From an uncultured Pelagibacteraceae bacterium (GTDB lineage: Bacteria > Pseudomonadota > Alphaproteobacteria > Pelagibacterales > Pelagibacteraceae), in assembly GCA_902589395.1 (NCBI GenBank), contig CACIST010000002.1, positions 85,317 to 149,316 on the forward strand: a DNA stretch of 64,000 nucleotides, given 5' to 3'. The first letter of the stretch is position 1. Every line of letters begins with the position of its first letter. The translations under genes and the position numbers were made by a program. The notes under the pieces are model-generated. The model was not told the origin of the DNA. It saw only the letters and a program-made list of their open reading frames with translations, and searched no databases. Below are positions 1 to 9,103 of this stretch, in pieces.

Positions 1-125
1 TACCTTTCTTAGGTATGAAGGAAAAAACTACCCCATTACCTCTAAGTATAACTGAGCCAGTATTGGGCGGATCCGCTGATATGGTGATGGCTAGAAATAA
101 TTCAGATTTTAAAGAGAAACTGTGA
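1..125 (+). CDS. petB: Cytochrome b, C-terminal end (partial)
   Basis: The first 125 bases read open in one frame to a TGA at 123-125 and encode about 40 residues beginning PFLGMKEKTTPLPLS. This resembles the region after the last membrane helix of alphaproteobacterial cytochrome b, the quinol-oxidising subunit of the bc1 complex. The next gene is cytochrome c1 and overlaps this stop by a GTGA junction, the usual petB-petC order. The start and all heme-binding helices lie outside the window. The identification depends on the neighbour and the short tail, so it is good but not certain. Confidence 0.8.
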   Translation, partial: PFLGMKEKTTPLPLSITEPVLGGSADMVMARNNSDFKEKL

Positions 126-907
126 AAATCTTTTTAAAATTAACTTTCTTTTTTGTTATAATTTCATCATTAATTTTATCGAGAGCAAATGCAGCTGGCG
201 AACAGCAAGAATTATTAAAAGTTGATTGGTCTTTTAAGAGCTTCTTTGGTAAATTCGATAGAGCTTCCTTACAAAGAGGATATCAAGTTTACACAGAGGT
301 TTGTGCCTCGTGCCATTCACTTAAACATTTAAGTTATAGAAATCTTGCAGAAAAGGGTGGACCAGAGTTTACAGAGCTCGAGGCTAAAGCAATTGCCTCA
401 AATTTTGAGGTAACAGACGGACCAAATAGTGATGGAGAAATGTTTGAAAGGCCAGCTAAATTATCTGATAAATTTGTAATGCCTTATGCAAATGTTCAGG
501 AAGCTATTGCTGCTAATGGTGGAGCTTATCCTCCAGACATGTCAGTGCTTGTTAAAGCTAGAAAAGGTGGAGCAAATTATATTTATTCTGTTTTAATGGG
601 CTATGATGAGCCTCCAGCTGGTATGGAACTCGATGACGGTGTTTATTACAATAAATATATGTATGGTAATAAAATTAAAATGTCGTCTCCTCTAGATGAT
701 GACATTGTAGAGTATTCAGATGGAACAAAGGCAACAATAGATCAAATGGCTAAAGATGTAACAACTTTTTTACAGTGGACCGCAGAGCCTCACTTAGAAA
801 CAAGACACAAACTAGGTTTTAGAGTAATAATATATTTATCTGTTTTAACAGTTTTAGTTTATTTCAGTATGAAAAAAATATGGTCACGTATTGAAACGAA
901 AGTTTAA
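122..907 (+). CDS. petC: Cytochrome c1 of the bc1 complex
   Basis: This is the heme-c subunit of ubiquinol:cytochrome c reductase, passing electrons from the Rieske protein to soluble cytochrome c in the periplasm. A signal peptide spans about residues 1-24 (ending RANA). The heme motif CASCH is at residues 61-65, a likely axial Met is in KIKMSSPL near residue 187, and one membrane anchor lies near the C-terminus (about 233-250) followed by a basic tail. Its 261 residues fit the family. The GTG start overlaps the cytochrome b stop, implying translational coupling. The 3' end overlaps convergent ychF by 24 bases. Confidence 0.95.
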   Translation: MKIFLKLTFFFVIISSLILSRANAAGEQQELLKVDWSFKSFFGKFDRASLQRGYQVYTEVCASCHSLKHLSYRNLAEKGGPEFTELEAKAIASNFEVTDGPNSDGEMFERPAKLSDKFVMPYANVQEAIAANGGAYPPDMSVLVKARKGGANYIYSVLMGYDEPPAGMELDDGVYYNKYMYGNKIKMSSPLDDDIVEYSDGTKATIDQMAKDVTTFLQWTAEPHLETRHKLGFRVIIYLSVLTVLVYFSMKKIWSRIETKV

Positions 908-1960
908 AATATCTCCGTCTTTAACAATATATTCTTTACCTTCCAATCTCATTTTTCCAGCCTCTTTAGATTTTAACCATCCCTGATTATTCAAAAAATC
1001 TTCGTAAGAAATTGCTTCAGCTTTTATAAATCCTTTTTCAAAGTCAGAATGAATTTCTCCTGCAGCATTTGGAGCAGTTGATTCCTTTGTAATAGTCCAA
1101 GCTCTAGTCTCCTCTGGTCCAGATGTAAAAAAAGTTTGTAAGGATAAAAGATCGTATCCTTTTCTTATTAATGAATTAAGTCCTGTCTCTGATATATTGA
1201 TCATTTTCATATAATTTTTTTTTTCATTTTCATCCTCTAATTGGTTTATTTGATTTTCTATATCTGCAGATATTATCAATGTGTTTTTTTCATCAAATTT
1301 TTTTATAAATTCCTCAGTATATTTGTTACCTGACTTAATACTCTCTTCGTCCACATTACATACGTATAGTTTTGGTTTAGTGCTAAGAAGTCCACTATTT
1401 TTTAAAAGTTTTTCATCAAATTCATTTGTGATCAATGTCAAATCTCCATCCTCATCTATTATCTTTTGGGCTGCTTCTAGTAACTTAAGCTCTTCAATAT
1501 CAACATTTTTTTTATTTTTTTTGTCAAGTCTCTTTTGAATTGACTCTAGATCAGCTAACTTCATTTCAGTATCTATAATCTCCAAATCTCTTACAGGATC
1601 AACGGTAGGGTTAACATTTTGAATATCATCTGAGTCAAAACATCTGATCATATGAATAATGGCATCAACTTCTCTGATGTGAGACAAAAATTTGTTACCT
1701 AATCCTTCACCTTTGGAGGCTCCCTTAACAAGACCTGCAATATCGACAAATGAAATTGTAGTGTTAATTTTTTTTTTTGAAATCGATATTTCAGCAAGTT
1801 TATCAAGTCTTTTATCTGGAACTGATACAATGCCTATATTTGGATCAATTGTGCAAAAGGGAAAATTTTCTGCTTGTGCTTTATTAGAGTTTGTTAAAGC
1901 GTTAAATAAAGTAGACTTACCAACATTTGGTAATCCAACGATTCCACATTTAAAACCCAT
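884..1960 (-). CDS. ychF: Redox-responsive P-loop ATPase/GTPase YchF (Obg-like ATPase)
   Basis: YchF is a ribosome-associated, universally conserved P-loop NTPase linked to translation and stress responses. The N-terminus shows the G1 motif GLPNVGKST at about residues 8-16, a G3-like DIAGLVKGAS, a coiled-coil insertion in the middle and a C-terminal TGS-like domain (FFTSGPEETRAWTI onward). Its 358 residues are close to the family norm. It follows pth directly: the pth stop is at 1961 and this ATG is at 1960. The two genes are often neighbours in proteobacteria. The 3' end overlaps petC on the other strand. Confidence 0.95.
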   Translation of the reverse strand: MGFKCGIVGLPNVGKSTLFNALTNSNKAQAENFPFCTIDPNIGIVSVPDKRLDKLAEISISKKKINTTISFVDIAGLVKGASKGEGLGNKFLSHIREVDAIIHMIRCFDSDDIQNVNPTVDPVRDLEIIDTEMKLADLESIQKRLDKKNKKNVDIEELKLLEAAQKIIDEDGDLTLITNEFDEKLLKNSGLLSTKPKLYVCNVDEESIKSGNKYTEEFIKKFDEKNTLIISADIENQINQLEDENEKKNYMKMINISETGLNSLIRKGYDLLSLQTFFTSGPEETRAWTITKESTAPNAAGEIHSDFEKGFIKAEAISYEDFLNNQGWLKSKEAGKMRLEGKEYIVKDGDILNFRFNT

Positions 1961-2521
1961 TTAATTGTTGTTAACAGTACTTGAAAATAAGTCTAATTTT
2001 TTATCAATCAATATAGTTAAAGACTCAATTATATTACTTGTTATCGAGTCCAAATGAACTTGTTCATCCTCATTAAAGTCGTTTAGTACATAATCTGAGA
2101 CAGCTATTTTATTTTCAGGCTTTCCTATACCAATACGAACTCTTGAATATTCCTTGCCTATAAATTTGTCAATTGATGCGATGCCGTTATGACCTGCACT
2201 TGATCCTCCAAACTTTGCTTTAATTTTCCCAAATTCAATATCTAGGTCATCATGAAATACAATCACATCTTCTGCATCTATTTTGAAGTATTCAAGTAAC
2301 TCTCTAATACAAATTCCTGAATTATTCATAAATGTTAGAGGTTTAATTGCATATATTTTCTTATCACCAATATTTCCAGTAGTTAATAATCCTTTAAATT
2401 TTGGTTTTTGCTTAGACAGTCCAAATTTTTGGTTAATTGCATCGACAATTTTAAAACCAATGTTGTGTCTATTATTTTGACTATTTGGAGTCGGATTTCC
2501 TAAACCAACAAGTAACAACAT
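1961..2521 (-). CDS. pth: Peptidyl-tRNA hydrolase
   Basis: Pth cleaves peptidyl-tRNAs that drop off stalled ribosomes, recycling the tRNA in the cytoplasm. The sequence begins LLLVGLGNPTPNSQNNRHNIGF and keeps the catalytic His of RHNIG (near residue 20), the PLTFMNNSG tRNA/peptide-binding loop (about 61-69), the HDDLD aspartates (about 90-94) and GGSSAGHNGI (about 105-114). At 186 residues it is of normal length. It lies between rplY and ychF on the same strand, the common rplY-pth-ychF order, so one transcript is likely. Confidence 0.96.
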   Translation of the reverse strand: MLLLVGLGNPTPNSQNNRHNIGFKIVDAINQKFGLSKQKPKFKGLLTTGNIGDKKIYAIKPLTFMNNSGICIRELLEYFKIDAEDVIVFHDDLDIEFGKIKAKFGGSSAGHNGIASIDKFIGKEYSRVRIGIGKPENKIAVSDYVLNDFNEDEQVHLDSITSNIIESLTILIDKKLDLFSSTVNNN

Positions 2522-2557
2522 ATCAAATTAAATCTTGAAAAAAAATTTCACTATTTA

Positions 2558-3274
2558 TTATTTTTTATCTGATGAAGATTTATCTTCTTCTTTAGTTTTG
2601 TCACCCTCAGCTTTATCACCATCGGTTGGAGTTTTATCACTACCTTCTGCGGTTGCTTCTGCTCCTTCTGCAGCTTCACCTTCAGCTGCCTCTGCTGGTT
2701 TTTCTGGCTCTTTAACTACCGTAGGTGCAGCAACTGTTGCAATTACGAAGTCTCTTCCTTGAATCGTAGGGGTAACGTTTTCAGGTAAATTAATTGAGGA
2801 TATTTTTATACTTGTACCAATATCTAATCCTTCTAAATCTACAACTAGCTCAGTTGGAATATTTTCTGCAGGACACCTTAATTCTACCTTACGTCTTACA
2901 ATATTTAGTACACCTCCACGTTTAAGCCCTGGTGATAGTTCGTTGTTTATGAATTTCACAGGTATTTCTAAAATAATTTTTCCACCTTTAACAATTCTCA
3001 TTAAGTCGAAATGAATAGGCTCATCAGTGACAGTGTCAAAAGCAATATTTCTTGTTAAAACCTTTTGCTCTTGCCCATTTAAGCTAATAGAAATTACATT
3101 AGATAAAAAATTTTCTTTATTTATTAAATTTTTTAGCTCTTTAGTTGTAATTGTAATTTTTTCATTTGGTTGTTCTCCACCATAAACTATACCTGGAACA
3201 TTACCTTTATTTCTTAGGTCGTTCACTTGGCCTTTGGTTTTTGTTTCTCTAATTGTTGCTTGTATTGTGCTCAT
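2558..3274 (-). CDS. rplY: 50S ribosomal protein L25 (CTC form)
   Basis: This 5S-rRNA-binding protein is of the long CTC type, with an N-terminal L25 domain (about 1-95, including GNVPGIVYGG) and a C-terminal TL5-like beta domain (about 96-185). After that comes a low-complexity acidic tail of about 50 residues dominated by Ala, Glu, Gly, Asp and Lys, which accounts for the 238-residue length. Tails of this sort are common in alphaproteobacterial L25 and are probably disordered. It sits just upstream of pth. A Ser/Ala-rich open frame on the other strand across the tail is only a shadow. Confidence 0.94.
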   Translation of the reverse strand: MSTIQATIRETKTKGQVNDLRNKGNVPGIVYGGEQPNEKITITTKELKNLINKENFLSNVISISLNGQEQKVLTRNIAFDTVTDEPIHFDLMRIVKGGKIILEIPVKFINNELSPGLKRGGVLNIVRRKVELRCPAENIPTELVVDLEGLDIGTSIKISSINLPENVTPTIQGRDFVIATVAAPTVVKEPEKPAEAAEGEAAEGAEATAEGSDKTPTDGDKAEGDKTKEEDKSSSDKK

Positions 3275-3316
3275 AAAGAGCTGGTTTTTAACCGAAGTTT
3301 GCTAATTTTACAAGTT

Positions 3317-4249
3317 TTATTTAAATAGATCTGAAACAGATGTTGAATTAGAAATCCTTTTAATAGCCTCAGCCAATAATATTGATATTGATAATACTTC
3401 AATATTTCTTACTTTTTTTAATTTGTCTGAACTGTCTATACTATCTGTAATAACTAAATTTTTAATTTTTGAATTCTTTATCTTTTTAACTGCATCACCA
3501 CTAAAAACCCCATGAGTTGCATATACATGAACTTCTTTTGCACCTCTTTTTAATAAAGCATCAGCTGCATTGACAATTGTTCCTCCGGAATCAATTATAT
3601 CATCAGTTAAAATACAAATTTTGTTTTTAACATTTCCAATAACATTCATAACTTGTGACTTTCCAGGACTAGGTCTCCTTTTATCAACTATTGCTAAACC
3701 GACGTCTAATTTTTTTCCTAAAGCTCTTGCTCTTTCAACTCCTCCAACATCAGGTGCAACGCAAATTATATTATTACTTTTAATTTTCCTTTTAATATGC
3801 TTTGCAAATATTGGGGTTGCAAAAAGGTTATCAACTGGGATATCAAAAAAACCTTGAATTTGTCCTGCGTGTAAATCCACTGTCACTACTCTGTCAGCAC
3901 CTGCATTTGTAATTAAGTTTGAGACTAATTTTGCAGAAATAGAAGTTCTTGGTACAACTTTACGATCTTGTCTGGCATACCCAAAATAAGGAATCACAGT
4001 AGTAATATTTTTTGCAGATGATCTTTTAAGTGCATCTATACAAAGAAGTAACTCCATTAAATTATCATTTGCTGGCGAGGACACTGATTGAATTATAAAA
4101 ATACTGTTACCTCGTATATTTTCGTTAATCTCAATATAGATCTCACCATCTGCAAATTTTCTAATACTGGTATTGACTAATTTATTTTTTAGATTTTTTG
4201 AAATTTTATTACTTAGCTGTTTATTGCTATTTCCAGTAAGAATCTTCAT
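3317..4249 (-). CDS. prs: Ribose-phosphate pyrophosphokinase (PRPP synthetase)
   Basis: The enzyme makes PRPP from ribose 5-phosphate and ATP for nucleotide, His and Trp synthesis. Visible motifs are the ATP-binding YFGYARQDRK region (about residues 93-102), DLHAGQIQGFF (about 125-135), VDKRRPSPG flexible loop (about 188-196) and the PRPP-binding loop DDIIDSGGTI (about 215-224). Its 310 residues are normal for class I enzymes. It is the first gene before rplY, with 42 bases between them. The gene begins 14 bases after pgeF ends and is probably in the same operon. Confidence 0.97.
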   Translation of the reverse strand: MKILTGNSNKQLSNKISKNLKNKLVNTSIRKFADGEIYIEINENIRGNSIFIIQSVSSPANDNLMELLLCIDALKRSSAKNITTVIPYFGYARQDRKVVPRTSISAKLVSNLITNAGADRVVTVDLHAGQIQGFFDIPVDNLFATPIFAKHIKRKIKSNNIICVAPDVGGVERARALGKKLDVGLAIVDKRRPSPGKSQVMNVIGNVKNKICILTDDIIDSGGTIVNAADALLKRGAKEVHVYATHGVFSGDAVKKIKNSKIKNLVITDSIDSSDKLKKVRNIEVLSISILLAEAIKRISNSTSVSDLFK

Positions 4250-4263
4250 TTTTTGAGAATAAT

Positions 4264-5016
4264 CTATTTAATCATAATTACAGAAATATTTCTACCATAA
4301 TCATTTAATTTATTTTTAAGTGATCTCCTAGCACTGAAAAAGTTGTTACTTAATAAAAATGTATCTTTTTTGATAATTTCAATGTTTTTAACCCCAAATT
4401 TCACAAGTTGGTCTTTTATATAATCTATTAAACTGAAATATATTTTATTTCTTTTGGTTTTAAAAAATTTTTTATTAGATCTTTTTTGTTTAATAAATTT
4501 ATCCAAGAAATCATTTCTTACCTCATAGTTATCTTTTCCTATACAAGGTCCAATTACAACTATTAAATCATTAAAATTACTACCACTTAACTTAAATTTT
4601 TTTAATGTTGTAGATACTATTTTTTTGTATGCTCCTTTCCATCCTGCATGTAGAGCACTAACTAAATTATTAACTGGATCATATATAAAAACAGGAGCAC
4701 AATCAGCTGTCAAAATTCCTAAAGCGATACCCTCTTTATTTGTTATTAATGAGTCACCTTTTAATTTTTTCTTTGGAATTTTACTTATTTTATAAACATT
4801 ATTACTGTGAATTTGATCTAACAATACGAGATTATTTTTATTACAGCCGATTTTTTGGCAAACTTTTTCTATATTTTTCTTAACATCTCTAATTTTATCA
4901 TCAGATCCTAAGCCACAATTTAAACCTTTATAAATACCTTTTGAGACACCTCCAAAGCGATTAAAAAACCCATGTCTTATCATTTTAAATTTAGAGAGTT
5001 TTTTTGATTTAAACAT
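4264..5016 (-). CDS. pgeF: PgeF/YfiH-type multicopper-oxidase-like (laccase-domain) protein
   Basis: This belongs to the DUF152/YfiH family, described both as polyphenol oxidase/purine nucleoside phosphorylase-like and as a peptidoglycan-editing factor. The metal-site signature is present: the His of DQIHSNNV, the Cys of LTADCAPV and the His of SALHAGWKG. GFFNRFGGVSKG near the N-terminus is also typical. Length is 250 residues. Its ATG shares one base with the midA stop (TAATG), so translation is coupled. The order lgt-midA-pgeF is a familiar alphaproteobacterial arrangement. The true substrate cannot be decided from sequence. Confidence 0.9.
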   Translation of the reverse strand: MFKSKKLSKFKMIRHGFFNRFGGVSKGIYKGLNCGLGSDDKIRDVKKNIEKVCQKIGCNKNNLVLLDQIHSNNVYKISKIPKKKLKGDSLITNKEGIALGILTADCAPVFIYDPVNNLVSALHAGWKGAYKKIVSTTLKKFKLSGSNFNDLIVVIGPCIGKDNYEVRNDFLDKFIKQKRSNKKFFKTKRNKIYFSLIDYIKDQLVKFGVKNIEIIKKDTFLLSNNFFSARRSLKNKLNDYGRNISVIMIK

Positions 5017-6098
5017 TATTCAAAGCCAAAAAAATTATTATTGTTATTTTTGTATCCAAAAATTACCTTAAAGAGGCTACCCATTTGTTTTTCTTCTAGT
5101 AGCCGAGATAAAGTTTCTTTCATATATTTCTGCTCTTCATTAGTCCTTTTTTTCTCTAAAATATGTGCTCTTTCAATTATGCCCATTCTTTCTAGAAAAA
5201 ACCTTTGAGTGACTACTTTTTTTACTTTAAGATTATTCTTAAGGAAATACTCTTTTAATAAATTAAAATTTACTAGTGAAGTTATATCTGCTTTGCCAAG
5301 ATTTTTTAACATTGTCTCGGTTGAAATTTTCTTATTACCCATCACTGCCTGAATGGTATTTGAGTTATTACTATTCAAATAACCGTAATCTATAAGTAAA
5401 ATACCACCAGAAAGTTTATTGATTTTCTTTATTATTGGATTTAACTCTAATAATCCCTTTTTAGGAAATTCAATAAATTTAAGTTTTTTTAATGTCCCAA
5501 AAGTCATTATTTGAGCAACATCTTTTTTATTACTTCTTATAAACTTTTCAATAATATCAACATTGTCTTTAACTGAATAACATTTTTCAAATAACTCATT
5601 ATTTATATTCGAAAACTGTTTAATTGGTATTGCATCAAAAAACTCGTTACCAAAAAAAATAACTGGTCCCTTTTTTATTGAGTTAAAGTTTTTGATCCAT
5701 TTAATTCTTTTATTATCTAAATTTTGCTTTTGTAATTTTTTTAAAAATAAACTTTTCTCATATAAGTAAATTTTTATAGCTTTGTTTAATTCTGGAAACT
5801 TTTTTAAGGTACTAATTATAACTTTAGTTAAACTTCCATCTCCTGGTCCAAGTTCTACAAAATTAAATACTTTAGGTTTACCCATTTTTTCCCAGGCAGA
5901 AATCAACCATATGCCTATAATTTCTGAAAATAGATTTGAAATAGTGGGGGATGTTATAAAATCTCCATTTTTGCCAAAGGGATCTTTGCTAGAATAATAA
6001 CCTATCTCAGGTTCATATAGAATTTTTTCAATAAAATCATCAATAGGTAAAGGTTTTTTTGATGTAATTTTAAATTTTTTGAGATTTGGTTTCATCAT
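5016..6098 (-). CDS. MidA/NDUFAF7-family SAM-dependent methyltransferase
   Basis: Homologous to mitochondrial MidA/NDUFAF7, which methylates an arginine of a complex I subunit during assembly; the bacterial role is inferred from this. Seen here are the SAM-binding VELGPGDGSLTK (about residue 81), GNEFFDAIPIKQF, and LLIDYGY, all family signatures. The N-terminal DFIEKILYEPEIGYYS and FGKNGDFITSPTISNLF blocks are also characteristic. At 360 residues the length is normal. The 5' end overlaps the lgt 3' end by 29 bases, and an alternative ATG lies one codon in. Confidence 0.92.
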   Translation of the reverse strand: MMKPNLKKFKITSKKPLPIDDFIEKILYEPEIGYYSSKDPFGKNGDFITSPTISNLFSEIIGIWLISAWEKMGKPKVFNFVELGPGDGSLTKVIISTLKKFPELNKAIKIYLYEKSLFLKKLQKQNLDNKRIKWIKNFNSIKKGPVIFFGNEFFDAIPIKQFSNINNELFEKCYSVKDNVDIIEKFIRSNKKDVAQIMTFGTLKKLKFIEFPKKGLLELNPIIKKINKLSGGILLIDYGYLNSNNSNTIQAVMGNKKISTETMLKNLGKADITSLVNFNLLKEYFLKNNLKVKKVVTQRFFLERMGIIERAHILEKKRTNEEQKYMKETLSRLLEEKQMGSLFKVIFGYKNNNNNFFGFE

Positions 6099-6855
6099 TT
6101 CTTTTAAAATAAATTAAAAACCCAATTAAAATCATTATGGTGCTTAAAAGTATTCCCATACTAACATGTCCAAATAAATATCCAATTTGTATATCTGGCT
6201 CTCTAAAAATTTCAGATGTAATTCTAAAGCATCCATAAAGTATTAAGAATATGAAAGAGCAGGTCCCAATTTTATAATTTTTATTAAAAAAAATTAAATT
6301 CATTAGAATAAATAAAATAATACCTTCTAAAAATGCTTCATATAATTGAGAAGGGTGTCTTAATTTATTGTCATAGTTTGGAAAAAAAACTCCCCAATTA
6401 GAATTTGTAACTTTTCCAACTAATTCTCCATTTATAAAGTTTGAAATCCTACCAAAGAAAATTCCTATTGGTGCTGTGATAGATACTAAATCTAAAAAAA
6501 TATAAATATCTTTCTTATTTTTTTTTGAAAATAAATGAGTAGCAATAACTACACCCATTAAACCACCATGAAATGACATGCCACCGTTCCATATCATAAA
6601 AATTTCAACTGGATTATTTAAAAAATATGTAAAATTGTAAAAAATTATATATCCTAGCCTTCCTCCAATAATAATTCCTATTATCAAATATGAGATATAA
6701 TCTTCAAATAATTTTGAAATTAAATTGTCCTTAATAAGTATTTTTTTACAATATAACCAACCAAAAATAATCCCAAAAATATACGCTAGCGAATACCACC
6801 TGACACTAAAAGAGAATATTTCAAAAGCTACTGGGTCAAAATTATTAGTAAACAT
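6070..6855 (-). CDS. lgt: Prolipoprotein diacylglyceryl transferase
   Basis: Lgt transfers diacylglycerol from phosphatidylglycerol to the lipobox Cys of prolipoproteins at the inner membrane. The protein is a seven-helix membrane protein of 261 residues. It has the Lgt signature around GRISNFINGELVG (about 135-147), the conserved MSFHGGLMG block (about 93-101) and HPSQLYEAFLEG (about 166-177). It heads the reverse-strand lgt-midA-pgeF run and faces away from the ubiK-like gene across a 50-base gap. BamD, a predicted lipoprotein elsewhere in this window, would be one client. Confidence 0.96.
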   Translation of the reverse strand: MFTNNFDPVAFEIFSFSVRWYSLAYIFGIIFGWLYCKKILIKDNLISKLFEDYISYLIIGIIIGGRLGYIIFYNFTYFLNNPVEIFMIWNGGMSFHGGLMGVVIATHLFSKKNKKDIYIFLDLVSITAPIGIFFGRISNFINGELVGKVTNSNWGVFFPNYDNKLRHPSQLYEAFLEGIILFILMNLIFFNKNYKIGTCSFIFLILYGCFRITSEIFREPDIQIGYLFGHVSMGILLSTIMILIGFLIYFKRNDETKSQKI

Positions 6856-6905
6856 TTGTAAATTTTATTATAAGCTATTAAATATAATTCTAGTAAATAA
6901 TTATT

Positions 6906-7148
6906 ATGTCAAAATCAAGATTCGTATTCGATAAATTTGCAAAACTAATTGAACAAGGTCTGATTAATTATAAAGATGTATCTGATGAGGTAATCTCAAT
7001 ACTAAAATCAAAAAGAGATGAAATTGTATTTAAAATGAAACTAGCAAGTAAAGAAGAAGTAGATGTTTTGAATAAGAGAATTAGTATCCTTGAAAAAAAA
7101 CTAGAAGAGAAGAAAAAAAGAAAAAAGACTAGTAAGGTAAAGAAATAG
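6906..7148 (+). CDS. UbiK/BMFP (YqiC)-family small coiled-coil protein
   Basis: This 80-residue protein has an N-terminal helix (RFVFDKFAKLIEQGLINYKD) and a C-terminal coiled coil beginning VLNKRISILEKKLEEKK, ending in a Lys-rich tail. That is the layout of the BMFP/YqiC family, which includes UbiK, an accessory factor of aerobic ubiquinone synthesis in enterobacteria. The gene is divergent from lgt, a frequent alphaproteobacterial arrangement. Its last 20 bases overlap the convergent sensor kinase gene. The family call is firm for so short a protein; the function is transferred from gammaproteobacterial work. Confidence 0.8.
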   Translation: MSKSRFVFDKFAKLIEQGLINYKDVSDEVISILKSKRDEIVFKMKLASKEEVDVLNKRISILEKKLEEKKKRKKTSKVKK

Positions 7149-8445
7149 TCACTTTCAACCCACCCAATTTTGATTTATTAAACTTAATGTCTCCTCCATG
7201 AGACTTTATAATATCAGATGATATTGATAAACCTAAACCGACACTTGATTTAGATTCAGATCTACTTTTGTCTATTTTATAGAATGGTTTTGTAATGTTA
7301 TTAAATTCTGATTTATCTACACCAGGACCATCATCATGAATTGATATTATAATTGTTGAGTTTTTTGTTTCTAAATTTAATAATATTTTTTCTGCATATT
7401 TAACAGAATTCTCTAGTAAATTATTGATGCACCTCGTAATTAAATTTTTTCTTCCGTTGAAATAGATTTTTTTCTTAATTTTTTTTTCAATATTATTATT
7501 TTCATACTTTAAAATTATTTCATCTATAAGTTCAGAAATATCAAAGGTCTCAGTTTTATCTTTTGCGCCTGTGCTTGCAAACTGAAGGTATTCATTTAGC
7601 ATTTTTTCCATTTCATCAACATCCTTTGATATTTTTTCTGAAAGATCCTTGTCCTTAATAACAGCAAGTTGTAATTTAATTCTTGTAAGAGGTGTTCTTA
7701 AATCATGACTTATTCCAGATAGCATCTCAGATCTTTGATTTAAATGTCTTAGAATTCTTTTTCTCATCTTTTCAAATTCAAGACCCGCTTTTCTTATTTC
7801 TAAAGCTCCTGATGGTCTAAACTCCTCAACGTCTTCACCTCTGCCAAATCTCTCTGATGCTTGGGCTAATTTAGTTATAGGTCTAGTTTGATTTTTTAGG
7901 AAAATCATCGCCACTGCTATCATCAAAATTGCAGGAACTGTAATCCAAAATGCAAAAATTCTTATTGAAGATACTTGAATTCTTTCCTTGGGAAAAAATA
8001 TTTGTAAAACACCGTCTCTAAATTTTATTCTTAAATCTACAACTTCCTTATAAGAAATTGTATTAAACCAATGTTGACCAATTTTAGGTTTCAATTCCCT
8101 CCTCAATGTTCTGTCCATTGGACTGAACCACCTCTCAACTTTAATATCTGGCAATTTTTCATTCTTTAAAAATCTCACTGAAAAGCTAAAATTTTTGTTA
8201 TATAGATCTGTAACTATTTTTTTATTGTACTGACTTTCGTTATTATAAATATCAATAATTGTTACAATCTCACTTACCAAAGCTTTAGTTAAACCCTTAT
8301 TTGTTTTAATCCATAAACTGTCAAAAAAAACTAAAGAGATTGTAATTTGTAAAATTAATATCGGGACAGCAACAATTAGCAATCCTCTATAAAATAATCT
8401 TTTAGGCAATATGTTCTTTACAATTCTATTCAATCCAAAGGACAT
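7129..8445 (-). CDS. Membrane sensor histidine kinase (EnvZ-like)
   Basis: The protein has two membrane helices (about residues 18-42 and 165-188) enclosing a periplasmic domain of about 120 residues, then a HAMP linker (RPITKLAQASERFGRGED). The phosphoacceptor box SGISHDLRTPLTR follows, then an ATPase domain with NLLENSVKYAE (N box), DDGPGVD (G1) and GLGLSISSDI (G2). This is the EnvZ type of alphaproteobacteria. I start it at the ATG at 8445 (MSFGLNRIV), giving a 20-base overlap with the regulator gene; a start at 8499 would add 18 residues with no kinase features. It is the obvious partner of the upstream regulator. Confidence 0.9.
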   Translation of the reverse strand: MSFGLNRIVKNILPKRLFYRGLLIVAVPILILQITISLVFFDSLWIKTNKGLTKALVSEIVTIIDIYNNESQYNKKIVTDLYNKNFSFSVRFLKNEKLPDIKVERWFSPMDRTLRRELKPKIGQHWFNTISYKEVVDLRIKFRDGVLQIFFPKERIQVSSIRIFAFWITVPAILMIAVAMIFLKNQTRPITKLAQASERFGRGEDVEEFRPSGALEIRKAGLEFEKMRKRILRHLNQRSEMLSGISHDLRTPLTRIKLQLAVIKDKDLSEKISKDVDEMEKMLNEYLQFASTGAKDKTETFDISELIDEIILKYENNNIEKKIKKKIYFNGRKNLITRCINNLLENSVKYAEKILLNLETKNSTIIISIHDDGPGVDKSEFNNITKPFYKIDKSRSESKSSVGLGLSISSDIIKSHGGDIKFNKSKLGGLKVTISLPY

Positions 8446-9103
8446 AACCTTCTCCTCTAATGGTTTGCAAGTATTTGGGACTTTTTGGAGTTTCTTCAAT
8501 TTTTTTTCTTAATCTAGTTATAATAACATCTATTGATCTTTCTTTATTTAGATCTATCAAACTTGCAATTTCATCTCTTTTATAGATTTTGCCAGGAGAA
8601 CTTATCATTTTTTCTAAAATTAGTTTTTCGGTGTTGTTTATTTTTAGTCTTTGTTCACCTTTAAAGATAAAAAGCTTTTTTAGGTCTATTTTTATATTGC
8701 CAAATTCAACAATTCTTTTTATTTCTAATGATTTAGTTTTATTTAAAATATTATTTATTCGTAAAATTAATTCCTTTGGTTCAAAAGGTTTTGTTAAATA
8801 ATCATCTGCACCTACTTCAAGTCCTTCAATTCTTTCAGATGGTTCTCCTTTGGCTGTTAGCAATAAAATTGGTGTATCAATTTTTTTTTTATAATCTTGA
8901 GTAAACTCTAAACCAGTTTTTCCTGGCATCATTATATCTAACACTATTAAGTCAAATTTGACAACTTTAGTCTTTTCTAAAGCATCATTTGAATCTTTGG
9001 CAGTTGAAACAAGATAATTATTTTGATTTAAATACTCTTTTACTAGATCTCTAATTCTATCATCATCATCTACAATTAATATATGCGCTTTAAAGTTTTT
9101 CAT
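8426..9103 (-). CDS. OmpR-family response regulator (PetR-like)
   Basis: The N-terminal receiver domain has the acidic pocket VDDDD (12-15), phosphorylation site D56 in VLDIMMPG, and a LLLTAKG then DDYLTKPFEPKEL ending. A C-terminal winged helix carries YKRDEIASLI, RSIDVIITRLRKKIE and YLQTIRGEGYVL. I start at 9103 (MKNFKAHILIVDDD), where an ATG overlaps the MarR stop by 14 bases; 9130 is the longer alternative. A MarR gene directly upstream recalls the petP-petR pair that controls petABC in Rhodobacter, and petC lies 7.5 kb away. Its target here is inferred only. Confidence 0.9.
   Translation of the reverse strand: MKNFKAHILIVDDDDRIRDLVKEYLNQNNYLVSTAKDSNDALEKTKVVKFDLIVLDIMMPGKTGLEFTQDYKKKIDTPILLLTAKGEPSERIEGLEVGADDYLTKPFEPKELILRINNILNKTKSLEIKRIVEFGNIKIDLKKLFIFKGEQRLKINNTEKLILEKMISSPGKIYKRDEIASLIDLNKERSIDVIITRLRKKIEETPKSPKYLQTIRGEGYVLWIE

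Noticed and set aside
1281-1964. Two plus-strand frames across ychF
   Set aside because: They are antisense shadows; ychF has intact motifs and length on the other strand.
2535-2762. Ser/Ala-rich open frame on the plus strand over rplY
   Set aside because: It is the reverse complement of the low-complexity acidic tail of L25 and has no independent support.
8445-8499. Longer N-terminus for the sensor kinase
   Set aside because: The extra 18 residues lie in the regulator's coding region and add nothing like a kinase; the ATG at 8445 gives a normal short cytoplasmic start.
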